Shown one piece after another: positions 16,030 through 24,285 of a DNA stretch of 64,000 bases (position 1 is the stretch's first letter; the number at the start of each line of letters is the position of its first letter). The notes beneath the pieces are model-generated. The model made no database searches. It had not been told where the DNA came from and saw only the letters and a program-made list of their open reading frames with translations. The stretch is taken from the NCBI GenBank assembly GCA_035566015.1, contig DATMRS010000003.1:1-64000 (forward strand), given 5' to 3'. The stretch is from DATMRS01 sp035566015. Lineage in GTDB: Bacteria; Pseudomonadota; Alphaproteobacteria; Sphingomonadales; Sphingomonadaceae. Position numbers and translations under genes: made by a program.

Positions 16030-16926
16030 CTATTTCTTCTCCGCCGGCACCGCCCCCAGTTGATAGAAATAATCGGTAACGCCGTCGGGATCGTTGAGCC
16101 AGACGGTGCGGATGTTGAAGCCCGGCACGCCGCCCAGGGGGGTTTCGACGGTGATGTTGCGGGCCTTGGCGCTGGCGTTGACCGCGTCGATATTGCTGAT
16201 GACATATTGGATGCCGGCGCTGCCCGTGTCGGCGGGCAGATTCTTGCCGACCGACCAGAGATTGATCGTTGTCGTGCCGTGGCGATAGGGATGCTTCGTC
16301 ACCCCAAGGAACGCATCCTTGACCGGCGGCAAGGCCTCCAGCCCGGCGAAGTCGCGGTAGAAGGCATCGCTCTTCTTCAGGTCGCTGACATTGATGCCGA
16401 CCTCGACCCTGCCATAAGTCTCGGCCGATCCCTTGGGGACGACAACCAGTTCCAGATGAAAGCCGGCCGGGTCCTTCACTAGCGCGGCGCGCCGTCCGTT
16501 GCCGATATCCTTGAAGGTGGGCGCGGGATAGCCGTTCGCCGTGAACCGCGCGCTGAGCGCCGCCTCGTCGGGGAAGAAGAGGGTGTAGAGGCGAATGCCC
16601 GTCGCCTCGTTCAACGCGCCGAGATGATATTGGCGGTCCTTCTGCAGGCCGGGGGCGAGCTTGATCTGCCCGCTTCCGACGCGAAACAGGATCACCTGCT
16701 GGCCGTTGCCCAGATCGATCGGGTGCAGCGGCTGCAAGCCGAGCACCTTTTCATAGAAAACGACCATCGCCTCGCGCTGCTCGGCCGGAAAGCGGCGGAA
16801 GACGTTGAGCGAATCCTGTGCGAATTGCGGCCGCGCCCCTTGCGCGGCGGGTTGCGCGCCGGCGGGCATGGCGGGGCTCATCAACAGGCCCGCCGCGCAC
16901 AGCAGCGGTTTCCATCCTTTATGCAT
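16030..16926 (-). CDS. Exported VOC (glyoxalase/dioxygenase-fold) protein
   Basis: A 298-residue protein with a Sec-type signal peptide (PLLCAAGLLMSPAMPAGAQ). Two consecutive vicinal-oxygen-chelate modules follow: the first near residues 40-155 (EAMVVFYEKVLGLQPL to HLELVVVP), the second near 165-290 (VEVGINVSDLKKSDAFYRDFAGLE to WLNDPDGVTDYFYQL). The second ATG (16926) is chosen because GGAGAG precedes it at good distance, while the first ATG directly abuts that site. It lies 15 bp after the PQQ dehydrogenase gene in the same direction, so the two are probably cotranscribed. An exported VOC protein suggests action on the periplasmic product of the dehydrogenase; the reaction is unknown. Confidence 0.82.
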   Translation of the reverse strand: MHKGWKPLLCAAGLLMSPAMPAGAQPAAQGARPQFAQDSLNVFRRFPAEQREAMVVFYEKVLGLQPLHPIDLGNGQQVILFRVGSGQIKLAPGLQKDRQYHLGALNEATGIRLYTLFFPDEAALSARFTANGYPAPTFKDIGNGRRAALVKDPAGFHLELVVVPKGSAETYGRVEVGINVSDLKKSDAFYRDFAGLEALPPVKDAFLGVTKHPYRHGTTTINLWSVGKNLPADTGSAGIQYVISNIDAVNASAKARNITVETPLGGVPGFNIRTVWLNDPDGVTDYFYQLGAVPAEKK

Positions 16927-16941
16927 GGGCATCTCTCCATT

Positions 16942-18879
16942 CTATCGCGGCAACGCAAAGGCGATCAGCGATTCCTCGTTCAGGGGCTTGCCGTCCGGCC
17001 CCCGCACGCCTGCGCCGAAATTCGCCGCCATTACCGCCACATATTGCCGGCCGTCCTTGCCACGATAGGTGATCGGCACCGCCTGCGCATTATAGTCGAG
17101 CCTGGTGGTCCACAATTCCTTGCCCGTCTTGGCATCGAAGGCGCGGAACCGCTGGTCGTCGGTCGCCCCGATGAAGACCAGCCCACCCGCCGTCACGATC
17201 GGGCCGCCGAACGTGTTGAGACGCCCGGTATCCTGCTTGCCCTCGGGCAGGGCGTCCGTCACGCCGACGCGGGTCTGCCACGCGATCTCGCCGGTATTGG
17301 CGTTGACCGCGATCAGGCGCCCCCAGGGCGGCCGGATGCAGGGCAAAGTGACGCGCTTGCCATTCTCGTCCTTGTAGCTGGCGCTGAACGAGGCATAGGC
17401 GCCGGGGCCGCTGAGGCTCGCGCGGTCATAGGTCTGGGTGGAGCCTTTCGTGCCGCGCCCGTAATCGGCTCCCTCCTTGCGCTTCTCGATGAAGCCGATG
17501 CTGCCGCCTTCGCTCGTATTCACATAGACATAGCCGGTATTCGGATCGGCCGCGCTGCCGCCCCAGTTGGAGCCGCCGTTCATCGGCATGTTGATCGACG
17601 CCTTCACCGGCCCGCCTTCCTTGTGCAGGAAGAAGGGGGTGAAGGCGCCCGAGTTGAAGAAGGTGCCGCCATATTTGTCGAGCAGGGCATGGCAGGCGGC
17701 GACATGCGCTTCGTTCGTATCCGCGGCGGTCACGATATCGTCATGCGTCCAGACGCTGCGCGACAGCCGCTCGGGCTTCACCGGGATCGGCTGCGTCGGC
17801 GAATACCATTCGCCCGGCACGTCCCCCGCCGCGACCGGCTTCTCCTTCACGCCGAACACCGGCTTCCCGGTATTGCGATCGAGGATGTACATGAAGGCGG
17901 CCTTGCCGGTTTCGGCGAGGGCGGGCACCGTCTTGCCCTTCACCTTGACGTCCACCAGCACCGGCGGCGCGGGCAGGTCCGAATCCCACAGATCATGGTG
18001 GATCGTCTGAAAATACCATTTCAGCTTGCCGGTATTGACGTCCACCGCCACCACCGAATTGCCGAACAGGTTGGCGCCCGGCCGATCGGTGCCGTCATAA
18101 TTGGCCGAAGGGCCGCCGACGGGCATGTAGAGCGTGTCGGTCTTCGGATCGATCGTCATGTACCAGATCCAGACGTTCGTGCCCGAACGCTCCTTCCAGC
18201 CGTCGTTCAGCCACGTCTCGTGTCCGACCTCGCCCGGACGCGGCACCGTATGGAATTGCCACAGCTTCCTGCCCGTCACCGCGTCGAACGCCCGCGTGTC
18301 GCCGGGCTCGCCACGCTGCATCTCGGCGGTATTCGCGCCCGCGATGAGGATATTCTTGTAGACGGTGGGCGGCGAATTGTACGGCACCGTCAGTTCGATC
18401 GCGCCGTTCTGGCCGAAATCTGTCACGACAGCGCCCGTCTTCGCGTCGAGCGCGGTCAGGCTCGTGCCGTTCGAATAGAAGATACGCGCCGGATGCCCCT
18501 TGTCGCCCGGCCAGTAGGATACAGTGCGCCGCGCCACCCCGCCCGTAACCGGATGGCGCCAGATTTCCTTGCCCGTATCGCCTTCCAGCGCGACGACGGC
18601 ATTGCCGATCGGCAGATAGAGGATGTTGTCGATCACGATCGGCGTCGCGCTCGTGACGATGCTGCCGCCCCCTTCCGGTCGCACGCGGAAGGACCACGCC
18701 TTGGTGAGCTTGGCGACATTGTTCCGGTTGATCTGCGTCAGCGGCGAATAGCGGGTGCTGCCGAGGTCGCGTGCATAGCGCGGCCAATCGCCGGGATCGG
18801 GCGCCGTCTTGCCCGGCTGCGCCTGCGCCGCCGACAAAGCGAGCGCGGAGCTCACGACAAAGGCAATCCGGTTTCGCAT
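16942..18879 (-). CDS. PQQ-dependent dehydrogenase, periplasmic
   Basis: A 645-residue quinoprotein with an N-terminal signal (RIAFVVSSALALSAAQAQ) and the eight-bladed propeller of PQQ-dependent alcohol/glucose dehydrogenases. Evidence includes WPRYARDLGSTRYSPLTQIN, repeated tryptophan-docking strands such as VVALEGDTGKEIWRH and GRLIAVNANTGEIAWQT, and HHDLWDSDLPAPPVL. No CxxCH haem motif occurs, so it lacks a fused cytochrome c and must pass electrons to a separate acceptor. GGAGAGG before ATG 18879 fixes the start; the longer reading to 19062 overlaps the next gene region. No PQQ biosynthesis genes lie in the window. The substrate is probably an alcohol, polyol or sugar. Confidence 0.9.
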   Translation of the reverse strand: MRNRIAFVVSSALALSAAQAQPGKTAPDPGDWPRYARDLGSTRYSPLTQINRNNVAKLTKAWSFRVRPEGGGSIVTSATPIVIDNILYLPIGNAVVALEGDTGKEIWRHPVTGGVARRTVSYWPGDKGHPARIFYSNGTSLTALDAKTGAVVTDFGQNGAIELTVPYNSPPTVYKNILIAGANTAEMQRGEPGDTRAFDAVTGRKLWQFHTVPRPGEVGHETWLNDGWKERSGTNVWIWYMTIDPKTDTLYMPVGGPSANYDGTDRPGANLFGNSVVAVDVNTGKLKWYFQTIHHDLWDSDLPAPPVLVDVKVKGKTVPALAETGKAAFMYILDRNTGKPVFGVKEKPVAAGDVPGEWYSPTQPIPVKPERLSRSVWTHDDIVTAADTNEAHVAACHALLDKYGGTFFNSGAFTPFFLHKEGGPVKASINMPMNGGSNWGGSAADPNTGYVYVNTSEGGSIGFIEKRKEGADYGRGTKGSTQTYDRASLSGPGAYASFSASYKDENGKRVTLPCIRPPWGRLIAVNANTGEIAWQTRVGVTDALPEGKQDTGRLNTFGGPIVTAGGLVFIGATDDQRFRAFDAKTGKELWTTRLDYNAQAVPITYRGKDGRQYVAVMAANFGAGVRGPDGKPLNEESLIAFALPR

Positions 18880-19027
18880 CACGAGCCTCTCCGATCGTTG
18901 AATCCCGGCCCAACCGGAAGGAGAGGCCACGGCTTTGGCTCCCAGCCTAATAGGCGCACGCCCTGTGCGCAATTTCCTTAGCAAGGAAACAGTTTCGCTC
19001 AGCGGGAAAGATCGGTCAGGCCGGTCG

Positions 19028-19660
19028 CTATACTCCTCGCGAGAGCGTCGCCGCCCAGGCATAGCCGCGCCACAAACGGGTGACGGAAAGATCGAGGCCG
19101 TCGCGCGCGGCGATCGTCGCCAGTATGTCGAACAATTCGGCGCGCGGCCGGACGCCGAAGCGCGCGAGCCAGGCGAAGAGGGTGCGCCGGAACCAGGCGG
19201 GCAGCTCTTCCGATTGCCCGAAATCGACGATGTGCAGCCGGCCCCCTTCCCCGGCGGCGGCCAGCGCGCGCTCGATCGCCGCGCGCCAGCCGGGGATCAT
19301 CGACAGGGCGTAGGACAGGAAGATCCGATCGTAGAACTCAGGCGGCTCGAACGCCGTCGCATCGGCCTGGATATAACGGATGCGCGCCGACAGACGGGCC
19401 CGCGCGGTGGCGAGGCGGGCGGTGGCGAGCATCGCGGCGGACACGTCGGCGCCGGTGAAATGCGCCGCCGGATAACGCGCGGCCGCCGCGATCAGGTTGC
19501 GTCCGGTGCCGCAGCCCAGCTCCAGCACCCTGCCCCCGCGCGGCGGCGCGAGATCGTCGATCAGTCTGTCGCGGCCGAGCAGATAATATTTGCGGGTAAG
19601 ATCGTAGATGTGCCGCTGATGGCGGTACATCCGGTCCATTCTTACCGCGGCGCTCGTCAT
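19028..19660 (-). CDS. btaB: BtaB-like N-methyltransferase for betaine lipid
   Basis: A 210-residue class I SAM-dependent methyltransferase with motif I VLELGCGTGRNL, motif II GADVSAAMLATA, RYIQADATAFE and the later FLSYALSMIPGW. It follows btaA with a TGATG stop/start overlap. In Rhodobacter and Sinorhizobium the BtaA/BtaB pair makes the phosphorus-free lipid DGTS; BtaB trimethylates the diacylglyceryl-homoserine formed by BtaA. The N terminus MYRHQRHIYDLTRKYYLLGRD fits bacterial BtaB. It is the last gene of the four-gene lipid-remodelling operon and acts at the inner membrane. Confidence 0.9.
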   Translation of the reverse strand: MTSAAVRMDRMYRHQRHIYDLTRKYYLLGRDRLIDDLAPPRGGRVLELGCGTGRNLIAAAARYPAAHFTGADVSAAMLATARLATARARLSARIRYIQADATAFEPPEFYDRIFLSYALSMIPGWRAAIERALAAAGEGGRLHIVDFGQSEELPAWFRRTLFAWLARFGVRPRAELFDILATIAARDGLDLSVTRLWRGYAWAATLSRGV

Positions 19661-20901
19661 CAGGCGCGATCCGCCAGCACATAGAGATGCACGCCGCCAT
19701 AGATGGCGGATCGGTCGCGCCGGGTGAAATCGCGCGACGCTCCCTCCTCATACCGCCAGCAGGACAGGATGGCGTCGGACACGCGCCCGGGCAGCAAGGT
19801 CGGCTCGGCGGCGGTGCGGAAGAGGACGCGCGCGCCGGGCCGCGCCGTTCGCGTAATCTCCGCCCAGAGACGGCCCAACTGGGCGTCGGTCATCCAGTCC
19901 TGCGCGTCGAGCAGGACGTAGCGATCGAGGCTTGCGGCGGGCGTGTCGGCGAGGAAGCTCGCAAGATCGGCATGGCGGATATCCACCCGGCCGATCCGCG
20001 CGACGATCGCCTCATGATTCGCGGCCTCCAGATAGGGCGGCACCGGCGCGTCGGGCGCGGAGCCGTAGCCGCGCCCGAAGGCCTGCCAGGCGAAATAATT
20101 CTGCCGGATGTCAAAGGCGCAGGCGAGCTTTTCGAGGCGGCTCCTGAGCACTTGCGCCATGCCGCCCGCCTCCTCGCTCACCAGCACCTCATATTGCGCC
20201 GGCGGAATCCCCAGGCCGAACAGCGAGGCAGGATTGGACAGCAGCCAGCGCACCAGCCGCTTGTCGAACAGGGGGGCGAGACGCTGTTCGAAGATCGCGC
20301 GCTGCTCCGCCATCGAGCCGGCATGGAGTATCTCGCGCGGATCGATGCCGTAGAGCCGCGCGAGGAGATGCGCCCCGCCGATGAACTGGCCGAGCAGGCC
20401 CCGCCGGAAGAAATTATGCGCGAAGGCGCCGATGCGGCGGCGGCCGATCAGGTCGCGCCCCTCCCAGTAACGGCGCGACGTCTCGTCCAGATGCGGCGCG
20501 ACATAGGCGCGATAGGCGGCCGGATTTTCGCGCCGGTTGGCTTCCCCGAAGAAACGGTAGAAGCTCGCATGATCGGGCAGGTGTTGCGCGGCGGCAAGCT
20601 TCAGGCGGTTGAGCGCGACATGCGCGGTGTTGAGATCGACGGCGGTGATCGCCTCCGGATCGGCGGTCAGGTAGCTCAGCACATTGCAGCCGCCGCTCGC
20701 GATGGTGACGAGGCGCATGCCTGGGCCGAGCCGAAGCGCTTCGAGATCGACTACCGGGTCCTCCCAGATCTGCGCATAGACGAGGCGCTGGAAGGCGAAG
20801 GAAAAGGCGCGCTCCAGCAGGCTGTCGCGCGTCAGCCCCTCATGGCGATGGACGGCATGCCTGATCAGCGCACCGCGCTGGCCGGTGATCGCCCGTTCCA
20901 T
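19660..20901 (-). CDS. btaA: BtaA-like SAM:diacylglycerol 3-amino-3-carboxypropyltransferase
   Basis: A 413-residue DUF3419-family protein, the first enzyme of betaine-lipid (DGTS) synthesis, which moves the 3-amino-3-carboxypropyl group of SAM to diacylglycerol. Recognisable parts are FQRLVYAQIWEDPVVDLEAL, the SAM-binding VTIASGGCNVLSYL, ITAVDLNTAHVALNRLKLAA, and LDRYVLLDAQDWMTDAQL near the C terminus. Start choice: AGGAGAG lies six to seven bases before ATG 20901; an alternative ATG at 20925 overlaps the stop of the previous gene but has no ribosome site. Diacylglycerol would be supplied by the phosphoesterase encoded first in the operon. Confidence 0.92.
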   Translation of the reverse strand: MERAITGQRGALIRHAVHRHEGLTRDSLLERAFSFAFQRLVYAQIWEDPVVDLEALRLGPGMRLVTIASGGCNVLSYLTADPEAITAVDLNTAHVALNRLKLAAAQHLPDHASFYRFFGEANRRENPAAYRAYVAPHLDETSRRYWEGRDLIGRRRIGAFAHNFFRRGLLGQFIGGAHLLARLYGIDPREILHAGSMAEQRAIFEQRLAPLFDKRLVRWLLSNPASLFGLGIPPAQYEVLVSEEAGGMAQVLRSRLEKLACAFDIRQNYFAWQAFGRGYGSAPDAPVPPYLEAANHEAIVARIGRVDIRHADLASFLADTPAASLDRYVLLDAQDWMTDAQLGRLWAEITRTARPGARVLFRTAAEPTLLPGRVSDAILSCWRYEEGASRDFTRRDRSAIYGGVHLYVLADRA

Positions 20902-20921
20902 CTGCATCTCTCCTGTAAAAC

Positions 20922-21941
20922 TCATGCGGCGCGGCGCGTCTCGCTGTTGAGGGGGACCAGCGCGTCGAGGAACTGGCGCGCGCTGGCGGCCCAGGTGAAG
21001 CGCGCGCCATAAGCGGCGCAGGCGGCGCGATTGCGCGTCAGCGCGCCCGCGATCGCCCGATCGATATCCTCCTCCATGCAGCCGACCGACGGATCGAGCA
21101 CGTCGATCGGCCCCGTCACCGGATAGGCGGCGACGGGGGTGCCGCAGGCCAGCGCCTCGATCATCACCAGCCCGAACGTATCGGTCCGGCTCGGAAAGAC
21201 CAGCACATCGGCGCCAGCATAGACGCCCGCCAGTTCGCGGCCCGAAAGCGCCCCCAGGAAATGCGCGTCGGGATAGGCCGCCGCCAGCGTTTCGAGCGCC
21301 GGCCCGTCCCCCACCACGACGCGGCTGCCGGGGGCGGATGAATCGAGGAAGGCGCCGATATTCTTCTCCACGGCGATGCGGCCGACATAGAGCAGGATCG
21401 GACGGGGCAGCGCCGCGAACAGCGGATGCGGCGCCGCCGCCCGATCGAAGCAGTCGAGGTCGACCCCCCTGCCCCATGGCCGGACATGCGCGACGCCCCG
21501 CGCCTCCAGCGCGCGCCGCACCGTCTGCGTCGCGACGAGCACTGATCGGGAAGGCGCATGGAACCAGCGCACATAACGCCATATCCAGTCCGCCGGCACG
21601 TTGGTGCGCGCGGCGACATAATCGGGAAAGTGCGTGTGGTAGGCGGTGGTGAAAGGATAATCCCGGCGCAGGCACCAATGGCGCGCCGCGAGGCCGAGCG
21701 GCCCTTCGGTGGCGATATGGATCGCATCGGGCGCAAAGGCGGCGATCGCCCGCCCCATCGACAGGGTGAGCGCGAGACGGATTTCGGGATAGGTGGGACA
21801 AGGAAAGGACAGGAAACGATCGGGCGCGATCACCAGCACCTCATGCCCCGCCGTCTGCAATTCCGCGCGCACCGAGGCGAGCGTCCGCACGACGCCGTTC
21901 ACCTGCGGCGTCCAGGCGTCGGTGACGAGCGCGATCCGCAT
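20922..21941 (-). CDS. GT4 glycosyltransferase, Agt/SqdX-like lipid glycosyltransferase
   Basis: A 339-residue GT-B fold glycosyltransferase of family GT4. N terminus MRIALVTDAWTPQVNGVVRTL is the hallmark of the SqdX/PimB-like group. The C-terminal donor domain shows LYVGRIAVEKNIGAFLD and the E-x7-E element FPSRTDTFGLVMIEALACGTPVAA. In phosphate-starved marine and rhizobial bacteria a similar enzyme (Agt) sits beside PlcP and glycosylates the released diacylglycerol. Here the ATG overlaps the upstream phosphoesterase stop by one base (TGATG), which supports coupling. The sugar donor (UDP-glucose, UDP-glucuronate or other) cannot be told from sequence. Confidence 0.85.
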   Translation of the reverse strand: MRIALVTDAWTPQVNGVVRTLASVRAELQTAGHEVLVIAPDRFLSFPCPTYPEIRLALTLSMGRAIAAFAPDAIHIATEGPLGLAARHWCLRRDYPFTTAYHTHFPDYVAARTNVPADWIWRYVRWFHAPSRSVLVATQTVRRALEARGVAHVRPWGRGVDLDCFDRAAAPHPLFAALPRPILLYVGRIAVEKNIGAFLDSSAPGSRVVVGDGPALETLAAAYPDAHFLGALSGRELAGVYAGADVLVFPSRTDTFGLVMIEALACGTPVAAYPVTGPIDVLDPSVGCMEEDIDRAIAGALTRNRAACAAYGARFTWAASARQFLDALVPLNSETRRAA

Positions 21942-22813
21942 CAGGCGGCGATCCTCGGCGCGGTGCCGGGGCTCTCCGCCTTGCGCCGGGCGATCTCCTC
22001 GGCCCAGTGGAGCACCTCCATCCGCCCGTCGCGATGCTCGACAAGCGCGGTGCATCCCTCCACCCAGTCGCCATCATTATAATAATCGACGCCGTCGATC
22101 AGGCGCATCTCGGCGGTATGGATATGGCCACACACCACGCCGTCCACCTGCCGCAACCGTGCCTCGTGCGCGACCACCTCTTCGAAGCGCGAGATGAACT
22201 CGACGGCGTTCTTCACCTTGTGTTTGGCATGCTTGGAGAGCGACCAGTAAGGCAGGCCCAGCCGCCGTCTCGCCATGTTGACGACGACATTCAGCTTCAT
22301 CAGCATTTCATAGGCGGCGTCGCCGAGACGGGCGAGCCAGCGATGCGCCAGCATGATCGTGTCGAACTCGTCGCCATGCAGGACGAGCAGGCGGCGGCCG
22401 TCGGCGGTTTCGTGCACCGCGCGGCGGCGTATCTCGATATCGCCGAAGACCATGCCGGTGAACTGGCGGAACATCTCGTCATGATTACCGGGAATATAGA
22501 TGACACGCGTGCCGCGCTTCGCGCGCTTCATGATCCGCCAGACGATATCGTTATGCCGCGCCGGCCAATACCAGCGCTTCCTCAGCCGCCAGCCGTCGAT
22601 GATGTCGCCGACCAGATACATCGTCTCGCTGTCGGTATGGTCAAGGAAATCGATCAGCATCTCGGCATTGCAGCCGCGCGTGCCGAGATGGACGTCGCTG
22701 ATCCAGATCGTGCGGAAGCGCCGTCGCACGCCTTCGCGCTCCGGCACGGCGGGCGCGCCGTCCATGCCTCCGCCGAGTGCTGCAAGACCGGCGAGCCGCG
22801 TGATATGGTCCAT
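21941..22813 (-). CDS. Calcineurin-like phosphoesterase, PlcP/LpxH type
   Basis: A 290-residue metallophosphoesterase. Two-metal motifs are complete: IWISDVHLGTRG, LVGDIIDGW, YIPGNHDE, VLHGDEFD and VVCGHIHTAEMR. By similarity alone this family is often labelled UDP-2,3-diacylglucosamine diphosphatase (LpxH). Its place at the head of an operon with a GT4 transferase and btaAB matches instead the phosphate-starvation phospholipase PlcP, which removes phosphorylated head groups from phosphatidyl lipids to give diacylglycerol. Sphingomonads are known for replacing lipopolysaccharide by glycosphingolipids, which further weakens the LpxH reading. ATG 22813 is used; longer upstream extensions contain no conserved sequence. 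Confidence 0.82.
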   Translation of the reverse strand: MDHITRLAGLAALGGGMDGAPAVPEREGVRRRFRTIWISDVHLGTRGCNAEMLIDFLDHTDSETMYLVGDIIDGWRLRKRWYWPARHNDIVWRIMKRAKRGTRVIYIPGNHDEMFRQFTGMVFGDIEIRRRAVHETADGRRLLVLHGDEFDTIMLAHRWLARLGDAAYEMLMKLNVVVNMARRRLGLPYWSLSKHAKHKVKNAVEFISRFEEVVAHEARLRQVDGVVCGHIHTAEMRLIDGVDYYNDGDWVEGCTALVEHRDGRMEVLHWAEEIARRKAESPGTAPRIAA

Positions 22814-22844
22814 GCGCAATCCCGTGCCTGTTCGCACAGCCCCT

Positions 22845-22864
22845 ATGGCACATTCCTGTGACAG
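22845..22864 (-). promoter_or_regulatory. Weak Pho-box-like sequence upstream of the lipid operon
   Basis: On the minus strand this reads CTGTCACAGGAATGTGCCAT, 32-51 bp before the phosphoesterase ATG. The first half matches the alphaproteobacterial PhoB half-site CTGTCAT at six of seven bases, with a four-base spacer; the second half agrees only in its core TGT. It is offered as a candidate because the operon is of a type controlled by phosphate supply. Confidence 0.3.
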
Positions 22865-22923
22865 ATTGAGGTCGGCTCGCGCGCGCCTGCCTGCGGGCCC
22901 GTCACAAAAGTGCATCACGCAAC

Positions 22924-22935
22924 TGGTACATACCA
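22924..22935. promoter_or_regulatory. PhnR-type operator upstream of the DUF5690 transporter
   Basis: TGGTACATACCA, within AACTGGTACATACCAAATGG, 46 bp before ATG 22981. It closely matches the second site at 28152-28169 (AACTGGTACAAACCAGTT) and the general HutC/UTRA-type GntR operator TGGTNTANACCA. The gene for such a regulator is adjacent (24286-25047). Confidence 0.65.
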
Positions 22936-22980
22936 AATGGCGGCGATCTGCCGTTCATTCTGTATCAGGAAGAATCAGTG

Positions 22981-24276
22981 ATGCGCCATCGCGCCCCGGC
23001 GATCGATCGGCTTCCGACGCCGCTATTGACTATCCTGGCGGGAAGCGCCGGATTTTTCGCTTATTTTTCGATGTACGCCTTCCGCAAGCCCTTTGCGGCG
23101 GCCGCCTTCACCGACGTCGCAGGATGGGCGATCGCGATCGATTACAAGACGGTACTGCTGATCGCACAGGTGCTGGGCTATGCCCTGTCGAAGCTGATCG
23201 GCATCCGCGTGATCGCCGAGATCGGGCGCACAGGGCGCGCCGGCGGCATCCTCGGCCTGATCGGCTTTTCCTGGCTCGCCCTCGTCGCTTTCGCGTTGCT
23301 GCCGCCACCCTGGACCATCCTGTGCCTGTTCCTCAACGGCTTGCCGCTGGGCATGATCTGGGGCCTCGTCTTCAGCTATCTGGAAGGGCGGCGCACCTCC
23401 GAGATGCTGGGGGCGATGCTCTGCGCGAGCTTCATTCTGTCGTCAGGGGCGGTGAAATCGGTGGCGATGCTGCTGATGCAGGCGGGCGTCAGCGAATATT
23501 GGATGCCCGCGGCGACCGGCGCCTTGTTCATGCCGCTGCTGCTGGTGTCGGTCGCCCTTCTCGAAAAGCTGCCGCCACCCGACGCCCGCGACGAGGCGGA
23601 GCGCACGCCGCGCGTGCCGATGCGCCGCGGCGATCGCATCGCCTTCCTGCGCGATCATGGGCTGGCGATGCTGCTGCTCGTGCTCGGCTATGTCCTGCTG
23701 ACGGCGCTGCGCGATTTCCGCGACAGCTTTGCCGCAGAATTATGGGCGGACCTCGGCTTTGCCGGCGTCGCCTCGGTCTTTTCGACCAGCGAACTCCCCG
23801 TCGCGGCAATCGCGCTCGGCGCGCTCGCGTCGTTGATCCTGATCCGCGACAATATGCGCGCGCTGCTCGTCATGCACGGCGTCATCATCGCGGGCGCGCT
23901 GCTGCTCGGCCTGTCGACCGTCGCCTTCCAGGCGGGCCTGCTGGCGCCGCTGCCGTGGATGATCCTGAGCGGCGCGGGCCTGTACGCCGCCTATACTCCG
24001 TTCAACGCCATGCTGTTCGATCGGATGATCGCCGCGATCGGCCGGGCGGGCAATGCAGGCTTCCTGATCTATATCGCCGATGCGTCGGGCTATGCCGGCA
24101 GCGTGGCGCTGCTGCTCTATCGCAGCCTTGCCGCGCCGAAGATGGACTGGGTCCGCTTCTTCATCGATTGCGCTTATGCGACGGCGGTGATCGTCGGTCT
24201 GCTGACGGCGCTGTCCGCCGTCGCCTTCGTCCGCAAGGGGCGCCACCCCGCCGCCGGGCGGCGCGCGCCCGCCTGA
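22981..24276 (+). CDS. DUF5690-family MFS-like transporter
   Basis: A 431-residue inner-membrane protein with about twelve hydrophobic segments. The N-terminal SAGFFAYFSMYAFRKPFAAA, with ALSKLIGIRVIAE shortly after, is typical of the DUF5690 family, related to glycerol-3-phosphate/hexose-phosphate antiporters of the MFS. ATG 22981 has AGGAAGA about nine bases upstream. It is convergent with the PhnR-like gene (9-bp gap) and preceded by a matching operator, so I infer uptake of an organophosphorus compound such as a phosphonate. That inference rests on context and fold, not on a transport assay of the family. Confidence 0.8.
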   Translation: MRHRAPAIDRLPTPLLTILAGSAGFFAYFSMYAFRKPFAAAAFTDVAGWAIAIDYKTVLLIAQVLGYALSKLIGIRVIAEIGRTGRAGGILGLIGFSWLALVAFALLPPPWTILCLFLNGLPLGMIWGLVFSYLEGRRTSEMLGAMLCASFILSSGAVKSVAMLLMQAGVSEYWMPAATGALFMPLLLVSVALLEKLPPPDARDEAERTPRVPMRRGDRIAFLRDHGLAMLLLVLGYVLLTALRDFRDSFAAELWADLGFAGVASVFSTSELPVAAIALGALASLILIRDNMRALLVMHGVIIAGALLLGLSTVAFQAGLLAPLPWMILSGAGLYAAYTPFNAMLFDRMIAAIGRAGNAGFLIYIADASGYAGSVALLLYRSLAAPKMDWVRFFIDCAYATAVIVGLLTALSAVAFVRKGRHPAAGRRAPA

Positions 24277-24285
24277 TCGCCCGTC

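Noticed and set aside
16624..18981. A 785-codon open frame on the plus strand opposite the PQQ dehydrogenase
   Set aside because: Antisense shadow of a GC-rich gene; composition is His/Arg-rich and it conflicts with a well-supported quinoprotein.
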